A stretch of DNA of 64,000 nucleotides from Sacculina carcini (lineage: Eukaryota > Arthropoda > Thecostraca > Sacculinidae): assembly GCA_916048095.2 (NCBI GenBank), contig OU696572.1, forward strand, positions 7,963,454 through 8,027,453, written 5' to 3'. The notes beneath the pieces were generated by a model, which saw only the letters and a list, made by a program, of their open reading frames with translations, ran no database searches and was not told the DNA's origin. The position numbers were made by a program, and so were the translations under genes. Shown piece by piece: positions 10,029 to 21,633 of this stretch. Every line of letters starts with the position of its first letter. The stretch's first letter is position 1.

Positions 10029-10869
10029 ACAAACAACAACAACAACAACAAAAACAACATATATTGAATATAGCGCACATATTTATACACATGCGCGAAA
10101 AAGACAACCGACAGGAATATCACAGCGAGCAGGGAGTAGGCACAAATAGAAGAATGAAAACATGTTTGCAAACTGGAACATGCTAGATTGCCGTTGGCTA
10201 TCTGAATTTTATTCAACAATTCAACGGGCAAATGTGGATCACAAAAATATTTCACATACATAAATCAGGATTTTATGCATACGAAAAATAAAAAATACAT
10301 GCATTAAAATAAACACACAAACATATATTTACTATAGCGCCTGTAAAAACACGGGCGCGCATAACTTCAAGACGAACAACAAAGCGTAAATACATATATA
10401 CATATACATACATACACAAACATGCACTTATACATACGCATATACACATGAGTTTTGAGTACAATAAGGAGGAATAGAAAATAGATAGCTGAATGGAATC
10501 ATAGTTTGGCGAAAGGAGTGAGAGTGTGAGAAGCAGGATCAAACGAGATGTCAAAAAGGTGATTTTGAAGTCGGGAAGCTAACATGCGGTAGGAAAAAGC
10601 TGAAGTAATATGAGAAGAAAGAGAATTATAGATGCGCGGACCGAAGAAATTAAAAGATTTAGAGGACCACGAAGATTCATTAGTGGCCCGAGGACAGATG
10701 AGGGGAACAGGTCTACGAGAAGAAGCATTATCAGAACAAGTTAAAACACTGACTAGGTAGGGCGGTTGACTAGGATCATGAAGGAGTTTGAAGATTAGAC
10801 AGCAAAGGCGGAAGTGAATGCGAGAGACAATTGGAAGCCAACGAAACCTAAATAGAAAACTGGAGGTAT
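10029..10869 (-). mobile_element. CR1/L2-like LINE, 3'-terminal segment
   Basis: Minus strand. From about 10869 to 10505 it encodes the C-terminal end of a LINE reverse transcriptase, including FRWLPIVSRIHF, RRPVPLICPRATNESS and SFNFFGPRIYNSLSSHI, and ends near AKL-stop. The 3' UTR carries the motif ACTATAGCGCC and a (TTG)n tail (plus-strand AAC repeats at 10028-10062). I read it as the 3' end of the LINE whose other pieces lie at 16301-16840, 21634-22709 and 37517-38894. Confidence 0.75.
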
Positions 10870-11173
10870 TGTAGGCGCCATATCACACCTTTTTGCTATT
10901 ATATTATTGTGAACTTGATTGTGTCGATTGTTTATTATTTAATCATAATGTGACTTTAATATTAACCATATTGCTTCGCGTGTTAATTCGTGTGATTGAC
11001 ACATGTGATATGTGTCGTGTATCGTCGTGTTAGATTGCATGTGTGTGTGCTGCATTGGTCGTATTGATAGTGTGTGTTTTCATTGTAATTGTATATGGTC
11101 GCTGTCGCACATTATGTGTATGAGCGTTGTGTATATGAGCGTATTGTATTGTGTATATGAGCGTTGTGTATAT

Positions 11174-11347
11174 TGTCACATATGTATGTAGATATATGTG
11201 TGTGTGTGTGTGTGTGTGTTATGAACGGTGCGTGACGTCACGCGTCACGCCACTATCGTGGGAGTGGCTTGACGGTGCGCACGCGGGGGCTCGGGAGTGT
11301 GGCACAGGGCAGTGTGCAATACATGGTCGTATGATCAACATGTTACA
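11174..11347 (+). repeat. 5' LTR of element C
   Basis: Begins TGTCACATATG and ends ATGTTACA. It contains a (TG)n run and the palindrome TGACGTCA at 11233-11240 (a CRE/ATF-type site), followed by CGCGTCACG. Confidence 0.88.
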
Positions 11348-11359
11348 TGGTGTCAGAAG
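11348..11359 (+). other. tRNA-Leu-type primer binding site of element C
   Basis: TGGTGTCAGAAG directly after the LTR is complementary to the 3' end (CTTCTGACACCA) of leucine tRNA, including the CCA tail. Confidence 0.75.
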
Positions 11360-11441
11360 GGCCCAGTAGATTTGTGAGTTATTTGTGAGTGTGTGTGAGT
11401 GGTGTCGTTTCTCTGTGAGTTTTGTTGTGCGGGTTTCAAGG

Positions 11442-12713
11442 ATGGCAGCTAGACAGCCTCCGGAGCTGGAGTTGACCTCACCTGTGTTAGCGTCGGAGTG
11501 GAATGCATGGAGGAGAGACTGGACATACTTTGCTGCGGCAAAAGAATTGTGCACAAAGCCGGTGGCCGTGCAAGTGGGCACATTTTTCAATTGTGCAGGG
11601 CGGCAGGCTCAAGAAGTGGCGTCTCATTTCAGTTGGACGGAAACGGATGGCTTGGACGCGCTAGTTCAAGAATTTGAGAGGTACTGTGCGCCGCGCAAGA
11701 ACGAGGTGCTCGAGCGGTACCGCTTCTACCAGCGGGTACAGCAGTCGGGAGAAACGGTGAGCGCGTACGTGTCGGCATTGAGAAAACAAGGAGCCCCATG
11801 TAATTTCAAAGATCTAGACAGCATGCTGAGGGACCGGCTAGTGATGGGTATAGCAGATAAGGCGGCCCATCAAGCGCTGTTGCGTGGGACCGAGCTCACT
11901 CTGGAGTCTGCACTGAAAATTGCCCTGTCGGAAGAAGCGGCCAAGCGGGACCAGCAGGTCATCAGCGGCGATGTGGTGGTATCGGCGACTCAGGCCAGCG
12001 TCTGTGAGATCAGTGACATGGCGGAGGTGGAGGCGCGCCAGTGTCGTTTTTGCCGGCGTCGCCACGCGATGCGGCGTGAGCTGTGTCAGGCCTGGGGGCG
12101 TCGCTGCAATGCGTGCGGTCGGATGCATCATTTTGCTCGTAGCGAGGCGTGCACCATGGGTGCGGGTGCATCTGATGGGCAGCAGCAACAACAACAACAG
12201 CAGCAGCAGCGGCCGCAGCCGACAGGAAGAGCGTCCAGCCGGTATGGTCCGAGTCGATTTCACAGTAGAAGAGATGTGAACGTCAATGAAGCGACTGCGG
12301 GGGATTGTCAGGATGTCTTATCCATTGCTGAGGGACATAACTGTAATGACAGTAAAGTATTCAAGACCTTGTTTACAGTTTGTGGTAAACCATTAAGATT
12401 GCTCATTGATTCAGGGTCGGAGACGAATGTTTTGTCTCGCAGTGACTATGTTAAAATTTCAGGTGATGTTGAGTGTACTGATCTGAGACCATGTAAGATG
12501 ATGTTACGCATGTACAATGGTCAGCTTGTGTCGACTGTGGGGAAGGTTACGATTGTCTTAATTAATCGTACGTGTAATTTGCGTCACTCATTGTTATTTC
12601 ACGTGTTGGATCTTGATGTGAAGCCTATTTTGAGCTTGCGGTCGTCGGTGCACATGAACCGCAAGCTTTTTGAGCTTGCGGTCGTCGGTGCACATGAACC
12701 TCATTGCTGTTAA
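11442..12713 (+). CDS. gag: Element C Gag with protease-like end
   Basis: The start is MAARQPPELEL, shortly after the LTR. A gypsy capsid-like domain (EWNAWRRDWTYF, ERYRFYQRVQQSGETVSAYV) is followed by Cys/His-rich sequence (CRFCRRRHAMRREL, CNACGRMHHF) and a CAG/CAA-rich glutamine run near 12180-12210. A retropepsin signature LLIDSGSETNV lies near 12400. It is followed by pol. Confidence 0.8.
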   Translation: MAARQPPELELTSPVLASEWNAWRRDWTYFAAAKELCTKPVAVQVGTFFNCAGRQAQEVASHFSWTETDGLDALVQEFERYCAPRKNEVLERYRFYQRVQQSGETVSAYVSALRKQGAPCNFKDLDSMLRDRLVMGIADKAAHQALLRGTELTLESALKIALSEEAAKRDQQVISGDVVVSATQASVCEISDMAEVEARQCRFCRRRHAMRRELCQAWGRRCNACGRMHHFARSEACTMGAGASDGQQQQQQQQQQRPQPTGRASSRYGPSRFHSRRDVNVNEATAGDCQDVLSIAEGHNCNDSKVFKTLFTVCGKPLRLLIDSGSETNVLSRSDYVKISGDVECTDLRPCKMMLRMYNGQLVSTVGKVTIVLINRTCNLRHSLLFHVLDLDVKPILSLRSSVHMNRKLFELAVVGAHEPHCC

Positions 12714-15537
12714 TGATTGTGACCCCCTTGAGTATGTGCCAAAAGTGCAGGCTGTGACTCAGTCTGACGCAATGTTTGCTAATATGAGGGTTAACGACAA
12801 TGCTCGCGATTACATCGTTTCTCAATATCCAAGTGTTTTTACTAAAGAAGGGGTGGGTCTGGTAGCCTCTGATGTTAATATTGAAACTGATCCGAAGGTG
12901 AATCCCGTTGTAGAAATCGTTTACAGAGTTCGTATTCACCTGCGTGAAAAATTGCGTGTCAAGTTGAGTCAACTGGAGGAGCAGGGTATTCTAGTACGCG
13001 TAACTCAGCCAACGGATTGGGTGTCAAATTTGGTGATTGTACCGAAACCCGATGGCGATATCCGAGTGTGTATCGACCCGAGAACCCTTAATAAAGCAAT
13101 AAAGCGCGAGCACTATCCTACGCCAACTTTTGATGAAGTGAGTTATCGTCTATCAGGCGCAAAAGTATTCACCATGCTGGATGCTCGATCGGCTTTTCAT
13201 CACGTTGGTCTGTCAGAAAAATCATCGTTGCTGTGTTGTTTTCATACCCCATTTGGTAGATACAGATGGACTCGTTTGCCATATGGAGTGTCGTGTGCGC
13301 CAGAAATTTGGCAACGCTTGATACATGAGATGGTAGCGGATCTAGAGGGTGTAGAGGTAATAGCCGATGATTTTATAGTATATGGAAAAGGTGAGACCCG
13401 CGCAGAGGCAATTGCCGATCATGATGCAAAATTGCGAGCATTTCTTGACAAGGCTCAGAAATGTAATTTACGACTAAATCAGGACAAATTACGTTATCGT
13501 GTTCAGGAAGTTTCGTGGTTGGGTCATGTGGTAAGCGAAGCAGGAATTAAAGTGAGTCCTTCTAAAGTGGAGGCTGTAGTTAAATTTCCGGCGCCAAGCA
13601 ACAAAATCGAGCTGAAGCGTTTCATGGGTATTGCATCCTATCTCTCGCGATTTATTCCCGAATTTTCAACGGTAACAGCTCCGATGCGTCATTTGCTCAG
13701 TCAAAAATACGATTGGTTCTGGAGTGACTCGTGTCAGACTGCGTTTGAGCGAATCAAGCGATTACTAACAGAGGCTCCTCTGCTGGCGTTTTATGATAAG
13801 GATGCCCCGGCGACTGTTCAGTGTGATGCGTCTTCATCCGGTCTGGGTGCTGTGCTGCTGCAGAAGGGGCGTCCAGTGGTGTACTGTTCCAGAGCGCTGA
13901 CCGAGTCGGAGAAAGCTTACTCGCAAATAGAGAAAGAGTTGCTAGCGGTTACATTTGCAATGAAAAGGTTAGACCAGTTTGTATACGCTCGGCACGTAAC
14001 AATTCAGACGGATCATTAGCCGCTGGTTGCCATTCGTGAAAAGCCTCTTGTGGAAGCACCGCTTCGCTTACAGAGAATGTTGATGACCTTGCAACGATAT
14101 CAATTTGAATTAAAATACACACCTGGATCGGAAGTTCCTGTGGCTGATGCTCTGAGCCGTGCACCGATGTCGAACACTCTTGAGAGAGCGACGTGGGCGG
14201 TGGAAATGAATGAACTCAGTCTGTCTGATGAGTTAGCGGTAACGGATGCGCGCTTGGAAAAATACAGAGAAGCGACGTTGGCAGATCCAGGCTTACAAAA
14301 AGTGCGTGAGTACGTAATAAGTGGGTGGCCGGAACAACGAAGCAGTGTCGATCAGGTAGCGGCCCCTTACTGGTCAGTGAAACATTAGTTGTCTGTTCAG
14401 AACGGTCTGGTTTACAAGTCAAACAGGCTGGTCATTCCATCGTCAATGAGACTTGAATTGTTAAATAGGTTTCACAGAAGTCACATTGGAGTGGCTTCAA
14501 TACTCAGGCTGGCCCGGGATAATGCCTTTTGGCCCGGAATGACGGCAATGGTGAGGGACAAGATATTACGATGTGAAACATGCATTTCATACCGTCCCCA
14601 ACAGCCTCCAGAGCCATTAACGCCGCACGAGGTGCCAAGTCGGCAGTGGCAAAAAGTTGGCACGGATATATTCGAATTTCGCGGTGCTAATTATCTCGTT
14701 TTAGTCGATTACTTCAGTGGATATATTGAAGTTGAACGACTGTCGCATGTAACAACGACGGCTGTGACAAATATTCTCTCCCACCAATTTGCTCGTTATG
14801 GTGTGCCGGAAGTACTTGTGTCTGATAACGGGCCACAATTTGCCAGTCTTGAATTCAAAGAGTTTGCGTCATTTGTGGATATGTTGCATATAACGTCAAG
14901 TCCGAGGTATCCGCAGTCGAATGGTCGTGCAGAAAACGCTGTCAAGCTAATCAAGGGGATCTTCCGAAAAGCGCACGATACTCGGCAGAATCCCATGTGG
15001 GCGCTCATGCTTTGGCGAAATACACCAAGTCAATATACAGCCTTCTCGCCGGCGCACGTTATGTTCGGACGTCGGTGTCGCACTCTGATGCCCACAACCC
15101 GACGTTCATTAGAGCCGGATCCTCCCAAAGGGGTTCGGGACAATTTGCTGAATAGCAAAGCCGATCAAAAACATTATTATGATCATCAGGGAGTGCGGTC
15201 ATTGCCGCCGATCCGTCCAGGGACAGCAGTTCGGGTAAAACGGCCGGATCAAAACTCGTGGTCACGGGGAGAATGTGTAAGGAAGCTACCCTATAAGTCG
15301 TATTTGGTAAAAGTGGGTGGCACACTGTATCGACGAAATCGCCGTCATATTTTGATGGCAGGGGAAGATAATCCCGTGCAGTCGACCCGTAGCTACCAGA
15401 TGATCCAAGGGCTTCCCAGCCCTGAGGTCCTCTCGTCCAACAGGTCAAACACAACAGGCAATGAGGATCGTGTGTTACCGCGGCGGTCTATGCGTATTCG
15501 TCGACCGCCGGCGTATTTGAATGATTATGTGCCGTGA
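12670..15537 (+). pseudogene. Element C Pol region: RT, RNase H, integrase
   Basis: RT landmarks are WVSNLVIVPKPDGDIRVC, MLDARSAFH and ADDFIVY. RNase H shows QCDASSSGLGAVLL and the IQTDH end. The integrase has RSHIGVASIL to CETC zinc ligands and a core with GTDIFEF, SDNGPQFAS and NGRAENAVK. The order is Ty3/gypsy. Broken fossil with a small number of breaks. Confidence 0.82.
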
Positions 15538-15672
15538 ACGCGTGTTATGCAATGCCATTTCATGTGGTATGTATGTTGTGACTAACTTGGAGGGGGAGGT
15601 ATAACGTGTGTATGTATGTGTGTGTATTTTATTTCATGTTTTATATAGGTTGTGATTGACTTGGAGGGGGGG

Positions 15673-15838
15673 TGTCACATATGTATGTAGATATATGTGC
15701 GTGTGTGTTATGAACGGTGCGTGACGTCACGCGTCACGCCACTATCGTGGGAGTGGCTTGACGTGGTGCGCACGCGGGGGCTCGGGAGTGTGGCACAGGG
15801 CAGTGTTCAATACATGGTCGTATGATCAACATGTTACA
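15673..15838 (+). repeat. 3' LTR of element C
   Basis: Follows the purine tract TTGGAGGGGGGG. It matches 11174-11347 except for a shorter TG run and a few bases. TGACGTCA is at 15722-15729. Confidence 0.88.
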
Positions 15839-16300
15839 TATATGTGTATTATGTGTATATGAGCGTTGTCTAGTGCTGCATGTTCTCGACAAAAGCACAT
15901 TTTGCGCAACGCTCAAGTAGACCCACTCAGCGCGGATTTATGACAGTATCGGACAACTTCCGGTGAGCGCGCTTATTGTCCGATACTCAGATAAATCCAA
16001 AACACACTTAAGCACGCGCATTGCGCTGTTGGGCACCGTGCATCGCCCATCGCGCCTCGTATTCCGACTTGTTTTCGCTCGCCTGATTTGTGACTTTTGT
16101 TCGCTCGAATCGATTGTTCTGCCTCGTCATTACTGTGCTACTGCTTACTGTGTTGCGTGTCCGTGCGAATATAGCGACCGATAAAACTATTCGCGTCGTT
16201 TTGCACGACATAATTAAGCGTCCTTTTAAGGACGGACTGTAAAGCGAATTCCACGCACCGTTGCCTTTTTAAAGGCAAATTGTATTGGCGTAGCCATGGC

Positions 16301-16840
16301 TACCAACAGTATGACGGCAAGGAGTAGGGTGAAGAACAAATCGGCAAGATTGGTTAAGAACACGTTGTAGTATTTTTAGGGAAGAACGAGGTAAGCTAAA
16401 GTATAGTGAGTTGCAATAGTCTAATCTAGAGAGTATAAGAGAATTAACAAGTTTAATAGATGAAGATTGATCGAGACAGGGACGAATGGGATAGAGTGAA
16501 CGGAGGATCAAACGACAAGTGCGTGCGACGGAGCGAATGTTATCTACAAGGGAGAGCGAAGAATAAAAAATAATACCAAGATTTCGAACGGTAACGGCTA
16601 GGGGAACTGGGAGCAGCGGAGGACTAATGCGAGGAGGATGAAGAGGGAGAAACTCAGACTTTGAAGTGTTGATGAGAAGATTGCGAGCTGCAGCCCAAGA
16701 AGAAATATCAGAAAGCACGTCAGATAGCAGGGAAGGAGAATGAAAAGGAAGCGGGATGTAAAACTGAATATCGTCAGCATAGATATGAAAACTTATAGAG
16801 TGTTTACGAAGAATAGGACAAAGAGAAGACATGTACATAT
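16301..16840 (-). mobile_element. CR1/L2-like LINE, RT catalytic segment
   Basis: The minus strand encodes FHIYADDIQFYIPL, the YADD catalytic motif of a non-LTR reverse transcriptase, then KSEFLPLHP, NLGIIFYSSLSL and LILSRLDYCNSLYFSLP. The segment ends abruptly at 16840, where element G begins. The upstream coding continues exactly at 21634 (GPLLFN joins MYMSSL), and ATAT is duplicated on both sides of G. Confidence 0.85.
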
Positions 16841-17196
16841 TGTGGCGCCTGTGCAAATGTAGGCCAAAAACATTTGCCCATACACCACAAACACACACTC
16901 TACCAGCGCTTCAGCGGTACGCGTCCCGGAGGTGTATGTCCCCTGCACACAGACATACACCACATACACACACATTCTCAACCACACACGCCAGCGACGT
17001 ATAAAACACCGTCACACACACTCTTCCACAACCAGTCCACAGAACTCACCCTGCTGCTGGCTCGCTCTGTTGTTAACCATTGCTTGTGTTTTGTTTCGCC
17101 ACCGTAAGTAACCGCCTCTGAACTGTGATCTCTTGTGAATATATATTGTGTTGTCGTCCCCCATTGTGTCGTTCGCCAGACCCGGGGGTTGCAACA
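16841..17196 (+). repeat. 5' LTR of element G
   Basis: Starts TGTGGCGCCTGTGC and ends GGTTGCAACA. TATAAAA is at about 16998. It is nearly identical to 21266-21633, which carries a small duplication of GGGACCC near its end. Confidence 0.88.
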
Positions 17197-17199
17197 AAG

Positions 17200-17218
17200 T
17201 GGTGACCCCGACGTGATC
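17200..17218 (+). other. tRNA-Trp primer binding site of element G
   Basis: TGGTGACCCCGACGTGATC complements the 3' end of animal tRNA-Trp over about 18 of 19 bases. tRNA-Trp priming is known for the CsRn1 group. Confidence 0.85.
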
Positions 17219-17280
17219 ACTTCATTGAGTTTATCGGTTATAGCTCTGATTGTGGTTGTTTTGCCATTACGCCGCACACT

Positions 17281-18117
17281 ATGTCTTTTGACAAGCCCGC
17301 CGTGGGAGGCCCGCCCCCGCCATTCGTTGAAGACAGCCCACACATCTGGGTAATTCAGCTCGAGCTTCACTTCAAGCGCACAAAAATCAGCGATGAAGAA
17401 ACGCGGTTCCAGACGGCAGTTTCTATGCTGCCAGCGCAACACGTCATGGAATTCATCGACCTCATTCGGCAGCCTCCTGACGACTGCTACACACAGCTGT
17501 GCGCCGCGCTGCAGTCTCGACTCGGCAAATCGGCGGAGGAAAAACTCAGGTCAGTGTTAAGCGCTCAAGAGCTAGGTGACCGCAAGCCCACACAGTTTCT
17601 GCGTCATTTGCAGGAATTAACTTCGCCGTATTTGAAAGACGGCGAGTCTGAACTGGTACGGCAGATCTTCATGAAGGCGATGCCTGAAGCAGCAGCTCCG
17701 TTTCTCCAATTCCTGCCGGCAGACACAACTCTAGAAACACTTGCAGGTACAGCCGACCGAGTGATATCATCACTGCCGAAAGCGACGGCTCTCATAAGCG
17801 CCGTAAGTGGCCGCACACGCAGAACAGAGCGCCCGTGCGAAACTACAGGCGGGAGCTGCACACAATGTACGGCGAACGCAAGTGAACTAGCGGCCGTCAA
17901 ACGTCAGCTGGACGAAATTCAGCGCCATCTGCAGCGACTATCCGTGGAACCACGTCGCCCTCCTCTTCTACCAAGCGCGTACAGAGGCGTTCACAGTCTC
18001 GAGGTCGCTTGGCGGAGCTCGACGACAACGACTCAAACTCAGGTCAAGTGTGCTGGTATCACAAACATTTCGGCGCTAGAGCCAAAGCCTGCGTCAAACC
18101 GTGCACGTTTGATTTAA
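17281..18117 (+). CDS. gag: Element G Gag
   Basis: Starts MSFDKPAVGGPPPPF. Its middle has the landmarks of CsRn1-type Gags: WVIQLELHFKRTKI, LGDRKPTQFLRHLQEL and RQIFMKAMPEAAAPFLQFLP. The CHCC zinc motif is encoded near the 3' end of the region. Pol follows within a few bases. Confidence 0.75.
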   Translation: MSFDKPAVGGPPPPFVEDSPHIWVIQLELHFKRTKISDEETRFQTAVSMLPAQHVMEFIDLIRQPPDDCYTQLCAALQSRLGKSAEEKLRSVLSAQELGDRKPTQFLRHLQELTSPYLKDGESELVRQIFMKAMPEAAAPFLQFLPADTTLETLAGTADRVISSLPKATALISAVSGRTRRTERPCETTGGSCTQCTANASELAAVKRQLDEIQRHLQRLSVEPRRPPLLPSAYRGVHSLEVAWRSSTTTTQTQVKCAGITNISALEPKPASNRARLI

Positions 18118-18124
18118 ACTTGCA

Positions 18125-21100
18125 ATGAGGAGCGATAAGCCAGGTTCGCCCCTCATCATCGCATCTACTGGCCAGAATAACACACCGTTTTTCATCCAGG
18201 ATTCAGCCACCGGTATCAAGTTTTTGATCGACACTGGTGCACAGTACAGCATACTGTCGTACCAATCAACTGATCAGCCATCTCCGCTAGTCCTACAAGC
18301 AGTCAAAAATAGCCGTATCAACACGTTCGGCACTAAAGACGTGACTGTGTCTCTAGGCTTGCGCCGCAACTTCCTGTGGTCGTTTCTTCTGGCCGACATA
18401 GATTTTTCAATCATCGGGTGTGATTTCCTGGCGCATCACAACATCAGCGTCAACCCACGGCTGCGACAACTCATCGACAACGAGACAAAACTCACGGTAA
18501 GCGGCAACAAGACACGCGCATCTCCGCAAATAGCGTTATGCCTCACCAACTCAAACTGTAAATTTCAGCAACTTCTCGCGAAGTACCCTCACGTCGTCAC
18601 CGATCGTCGGCGGAGAACAACAGCACGGTGTGTATCATCGCATCGAAACAACTGGTCAGCCCGTATACTGCCGGCCACGGCGACTCGACACCGCCAGACT
18701 TCAGCTCGCCAAACGTGAGTTTCAAAACATGCTGACACAAGACATTGTTCGCCCCAGCAAGAGCCAATACGCTAGCGCTCTGCATATGGTGCCTAAATCC
18801 ACGCCTGGCGAGTGGCGCCCGTGCGGCGACTATCGCGCTCTAAACAGAATTACGGTCGCAGACAGATACAGCTTACCTTATCTGCAGGACTTTACTGTCT
18901 CATTGCATGGCGCCAAAATATTCTCAACGATAGATCTCGCCAAAGCGTATTTTCAAATACCAGTACATCCTGATGATGTTCACAAAACCGCCATCACTAC
19001 ACCGTTTGGTCTCTTCGAGATGACCAGAATGCCATTTGGCCTGCGCAACAGTGCGCAAACAATGCAACGGTTGATGGATACGGTGCTACGAGGGTTGTCT
19101 TTTACGTTTGTGTACATAGATGATATTTTGATTGCCAGCAAATCTCACGAAGAGCACCTTGAACACATCGAAACTGTTTTCAAACGCCTCGACAAATTCG
19201 GAATTCGAGTGAACCCAGGAAAATGTGTATTCGCTGTAAATACTCTCACATTTCTCGGTCACACAATTACCGAACATGGTATCACGCCTACGAATGACAA
19301 GATCGCCGCTGTCAAGGACTTCCCAAAGCCTCAAACACAACAACAACTGAGAAGGTTCCTAGGAATGATAAACTTTTATCACAGATTTTTCCCCCATGCA
19401 GCTGAAACTCTTGGTCCGCTCCATCGTCTGGTCGACCACAAGAAGCGACGATCCAAGGCGCCTATCGAGTGGACGCAGGCAGCCGACGAGGCATTCACTG
19501 CAGCCAAGGAAAATATATGCGACGCCACTGTACTCAGCCACCAGGATCCAGACGCAAAGCTCGGCGTATTCACGGATGCCAGCAATTTCGGCATAGGATG
19601 TGTTCTGCAACAGCTGCAACAAGGTATGTGGAAGCCACTTGCATTCTGGTCACAAAAACTGTCGCCCGCACAGCAAAAGTACAGCGCGTTTGGGCGAGAA
19701 TTGTTGGCATCATACATGGCCATCCGCCATTTCAGGCCGTTCGTCGAAGGTCGCCAATTTGTTCTCGTCACTGACCACAAACCGTTGGTACACGCGATCA
19801 GGTCATCGACAACAATCCATTCACCGCAAGAACAGCGACACCTTGACTACATTGTGCAATTCACGACGAATGTAGAGCACATCAGCGGCGCAGATAACGT
19901 CGTCTCCGACGCATTGTCAAGGATAGCCAGTGTCCACAGCATCATCGATCTGTTGCAGCTATCACAAGAACAGGCGCACGACAACGACATAAACACTCTA
20001 AAAAAGGTAATGACACTAACTTAAAAATTACAATCAAGCCGTTACCTACGCACGCAAACGCCTCAATCATCTGCGATGATTCCACAGGCACATCTCGGCC
20101 CATCGTGCCGAAGTCCATGCGAAAGCAAGTTTTTTGTGTTCTCCATAATTTGTCACACCCCGGCCGAAAAGCCACACTGAAACTTATCTCTGACAGATTT
20201 GTGTGGCCATCTATGCGGCATGATGTGATGCAATGGACTACACAGTGCACACATTGCCAAACGTGCAAAGTCTCTCGTCACAATCGTTCGACACCTGCTC
20301 AGTTTTGTCTACCGTCAGGTCGCTTTCATAATATCCACATTGATATTGTGGGGCCTTACTGTAAAGGCCAGCAGTACATATTGACGATGATCGACAGGTT
20401 TACCAGGTGGCCTGAAGTCTGCCCAATGCCTGATATATCCGCAGACACAGTTGCCCGCTGTTTCATCAGCACTTGGATATCCAGGTATGGCGTACCACAC
20501 ACCATTGTGTCTGACCGAGGCTCACAGTTCACCTCTCGCCTGTGGCAACAAATCACGGCACGTCTCGGGGCTGAATCACTGCACACCACTGCCTACAACC
20601 CCAGCGCCAACGGCCTCGTCGAACGCCTTCACCGACAACTCAAATGTGCGCTACGCGACTGTCCAAACTGGATCGACCGCCTTCCAATCGTGATGCTGGG
20701 AATACGCGCCTCTGTCAAAGAATCGGTACAGTGTTCATCAGCACAGCTGGTTTTAGGCACACCTTTACGACTACCAGGTGAAATGTTTGCCAACATGAGT
20801 GATATTTCGCCCCAACAGGTCGCACGAGAACTGTCACAGCACTTCGCAAGGATCCGCCCAGTACAGAGCAGGCCGACGACCACAGCTGACACATTTACTC
20901 TGCCTGCGCTCAACACTGCAAAATACGTGTTTGTGCGTAACGACGGCCACCGTCGTCCCTTGCAGCCTGTCTACACTGGTCCGTACCGCGTGCTCAAGCG
21001 CACACCAAAAACATTTACGATTGAACGAAACGGCGAGGACACAATCTGCGTGGACCGACTACGACCGGCTTTCTTGGAAAACGCTTCCATCAGCTTTCCA

Positions 21101-21255
21101 CAAGAGACCGCTGTATCCATCTTCCAGCCGCAATCTGCCTCCAGCAAAACTCCTGCGCGAAACTGCTCCGGATCAAGAATCCCGGTTCTGCGTACGCGTA
21201 TCACTCGTTCCGGTCGTGTTGTCCGCCCCCAGTCCGTTTTTCTCCTTGAACTGGA
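18125..21255 (+). pseudogene. Element G Pol region: protease, RT, RNase H, integrase
   Basis: The protease has LIDTGAQYSIL. RT landmarks are [29 protein letters not shown] and [11 protein letters not shown]. RNase H has GVFTDASNFGIG. The integrase has HNLSHPG to CTHCQTC and a core with IDIVGPYCKGQ, SDRGSQFTS and [12 protein letters not shown], then a GPYRV-type C-terminal motif. Closest relatives in the window are K and M. Fossil with few breaks. Confidence 0.85.
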
Positions 21256-21265
21256 GGGGGGCTCC

Positions 21266-21633
21266 TGTGGCGCCTGTGCAAATGTAGGCCAAAAACATTT
21301 GCCCATACACCACAAACACACACTCTACCAGCGCTTCAGCGGTACGCGTCCCGGAGGTGTATGTCCCCTGCACACAGACATACACCACATACACACACAT
21401 TCTCAACCACACACGCCAGCGACGTATAAAACACCGTCACACACACTCTTCCACTCAACCAGTCCACAGAACTCACCCTGTTGCTGGCTCGCTCTGTTGT
21501 TAACCATTGCTTGTGTTTTGTTTCGCCACCGTAAGTAACCGCCTCTGAACTGTGATCTCTTGTGAATATATATTGTGTTGTCGTCCCCCATTGTGTCGTT
21601 CGCCAGACCCGGGACCCGGGACCCGTTGCAGCA
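21266..21633 (+). repeat. 3' LTR of element G
   Basis: Follows the purine tract CTGGAGGGGGGCTCC. It matches 16841-17196 and ends CGTTGCAGCA before the ATAT duplication. Confidence 0.88.

Larger units (their letters stand above)
11174..15838 (+). mobile_element. Element C: Ty3/gypsy LTR retrotransposon, lightly broken
   Basis: LTRs of 174 and 166 bp are flanked by TATAT duplications (11169-11173, 15839-15843). The primer site TGGTGTCAGAAG fits the 3' end of tRNA-Leu. Gag lies at about 11442-12713 and pol at about 12670-15537, in the order protease, RT, RNase H, integrase. The LTRs are about 98% alike apart from a GT-repeat length change, so it is young. It looks nearly whole with about two or three breaks. 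Confidence 0.88.
10870..16300. mobile_element. Unclassified ~0.76-kb insert in the LINE, carrying element C
   Basis: The outer parts (10870-11173 and about 15844-16300) separate two adjoining pieces of LINE coding sequence. The left end reads TGTAGGCGCC. The insert is non-coding and contains several GAGCGTTGTGTATAT-like short repeats, in which element C has inserted. A solo LTR is possible, but I could not find a clear target duplication, so the class is open. Confidence 0.45.
16841..21633 (+). mobile_element. Element G: CsRn1-like Ty3/gypsy retrotransposon inserted in the LINE
   Basis: LTRs at 16841-17196 and 21266-21633 are flanked by the 4-bp duplication ATAT (16837-16840, 21634-21637). 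The tRNA-Trp primer site is at 17200. Gag runs from about 17281 to 18117 and pol from about 18125 to 21255. The Gag ends with the C-x2-H-x9-C-x3-C motif (CWYHKHFGARAKACVKPC) typical of CsRn1-type elements. The LTRs differ by only a few changes, so it is fairly recent. Mostly whole, with about two or three breaks. Confidence 0.88.
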
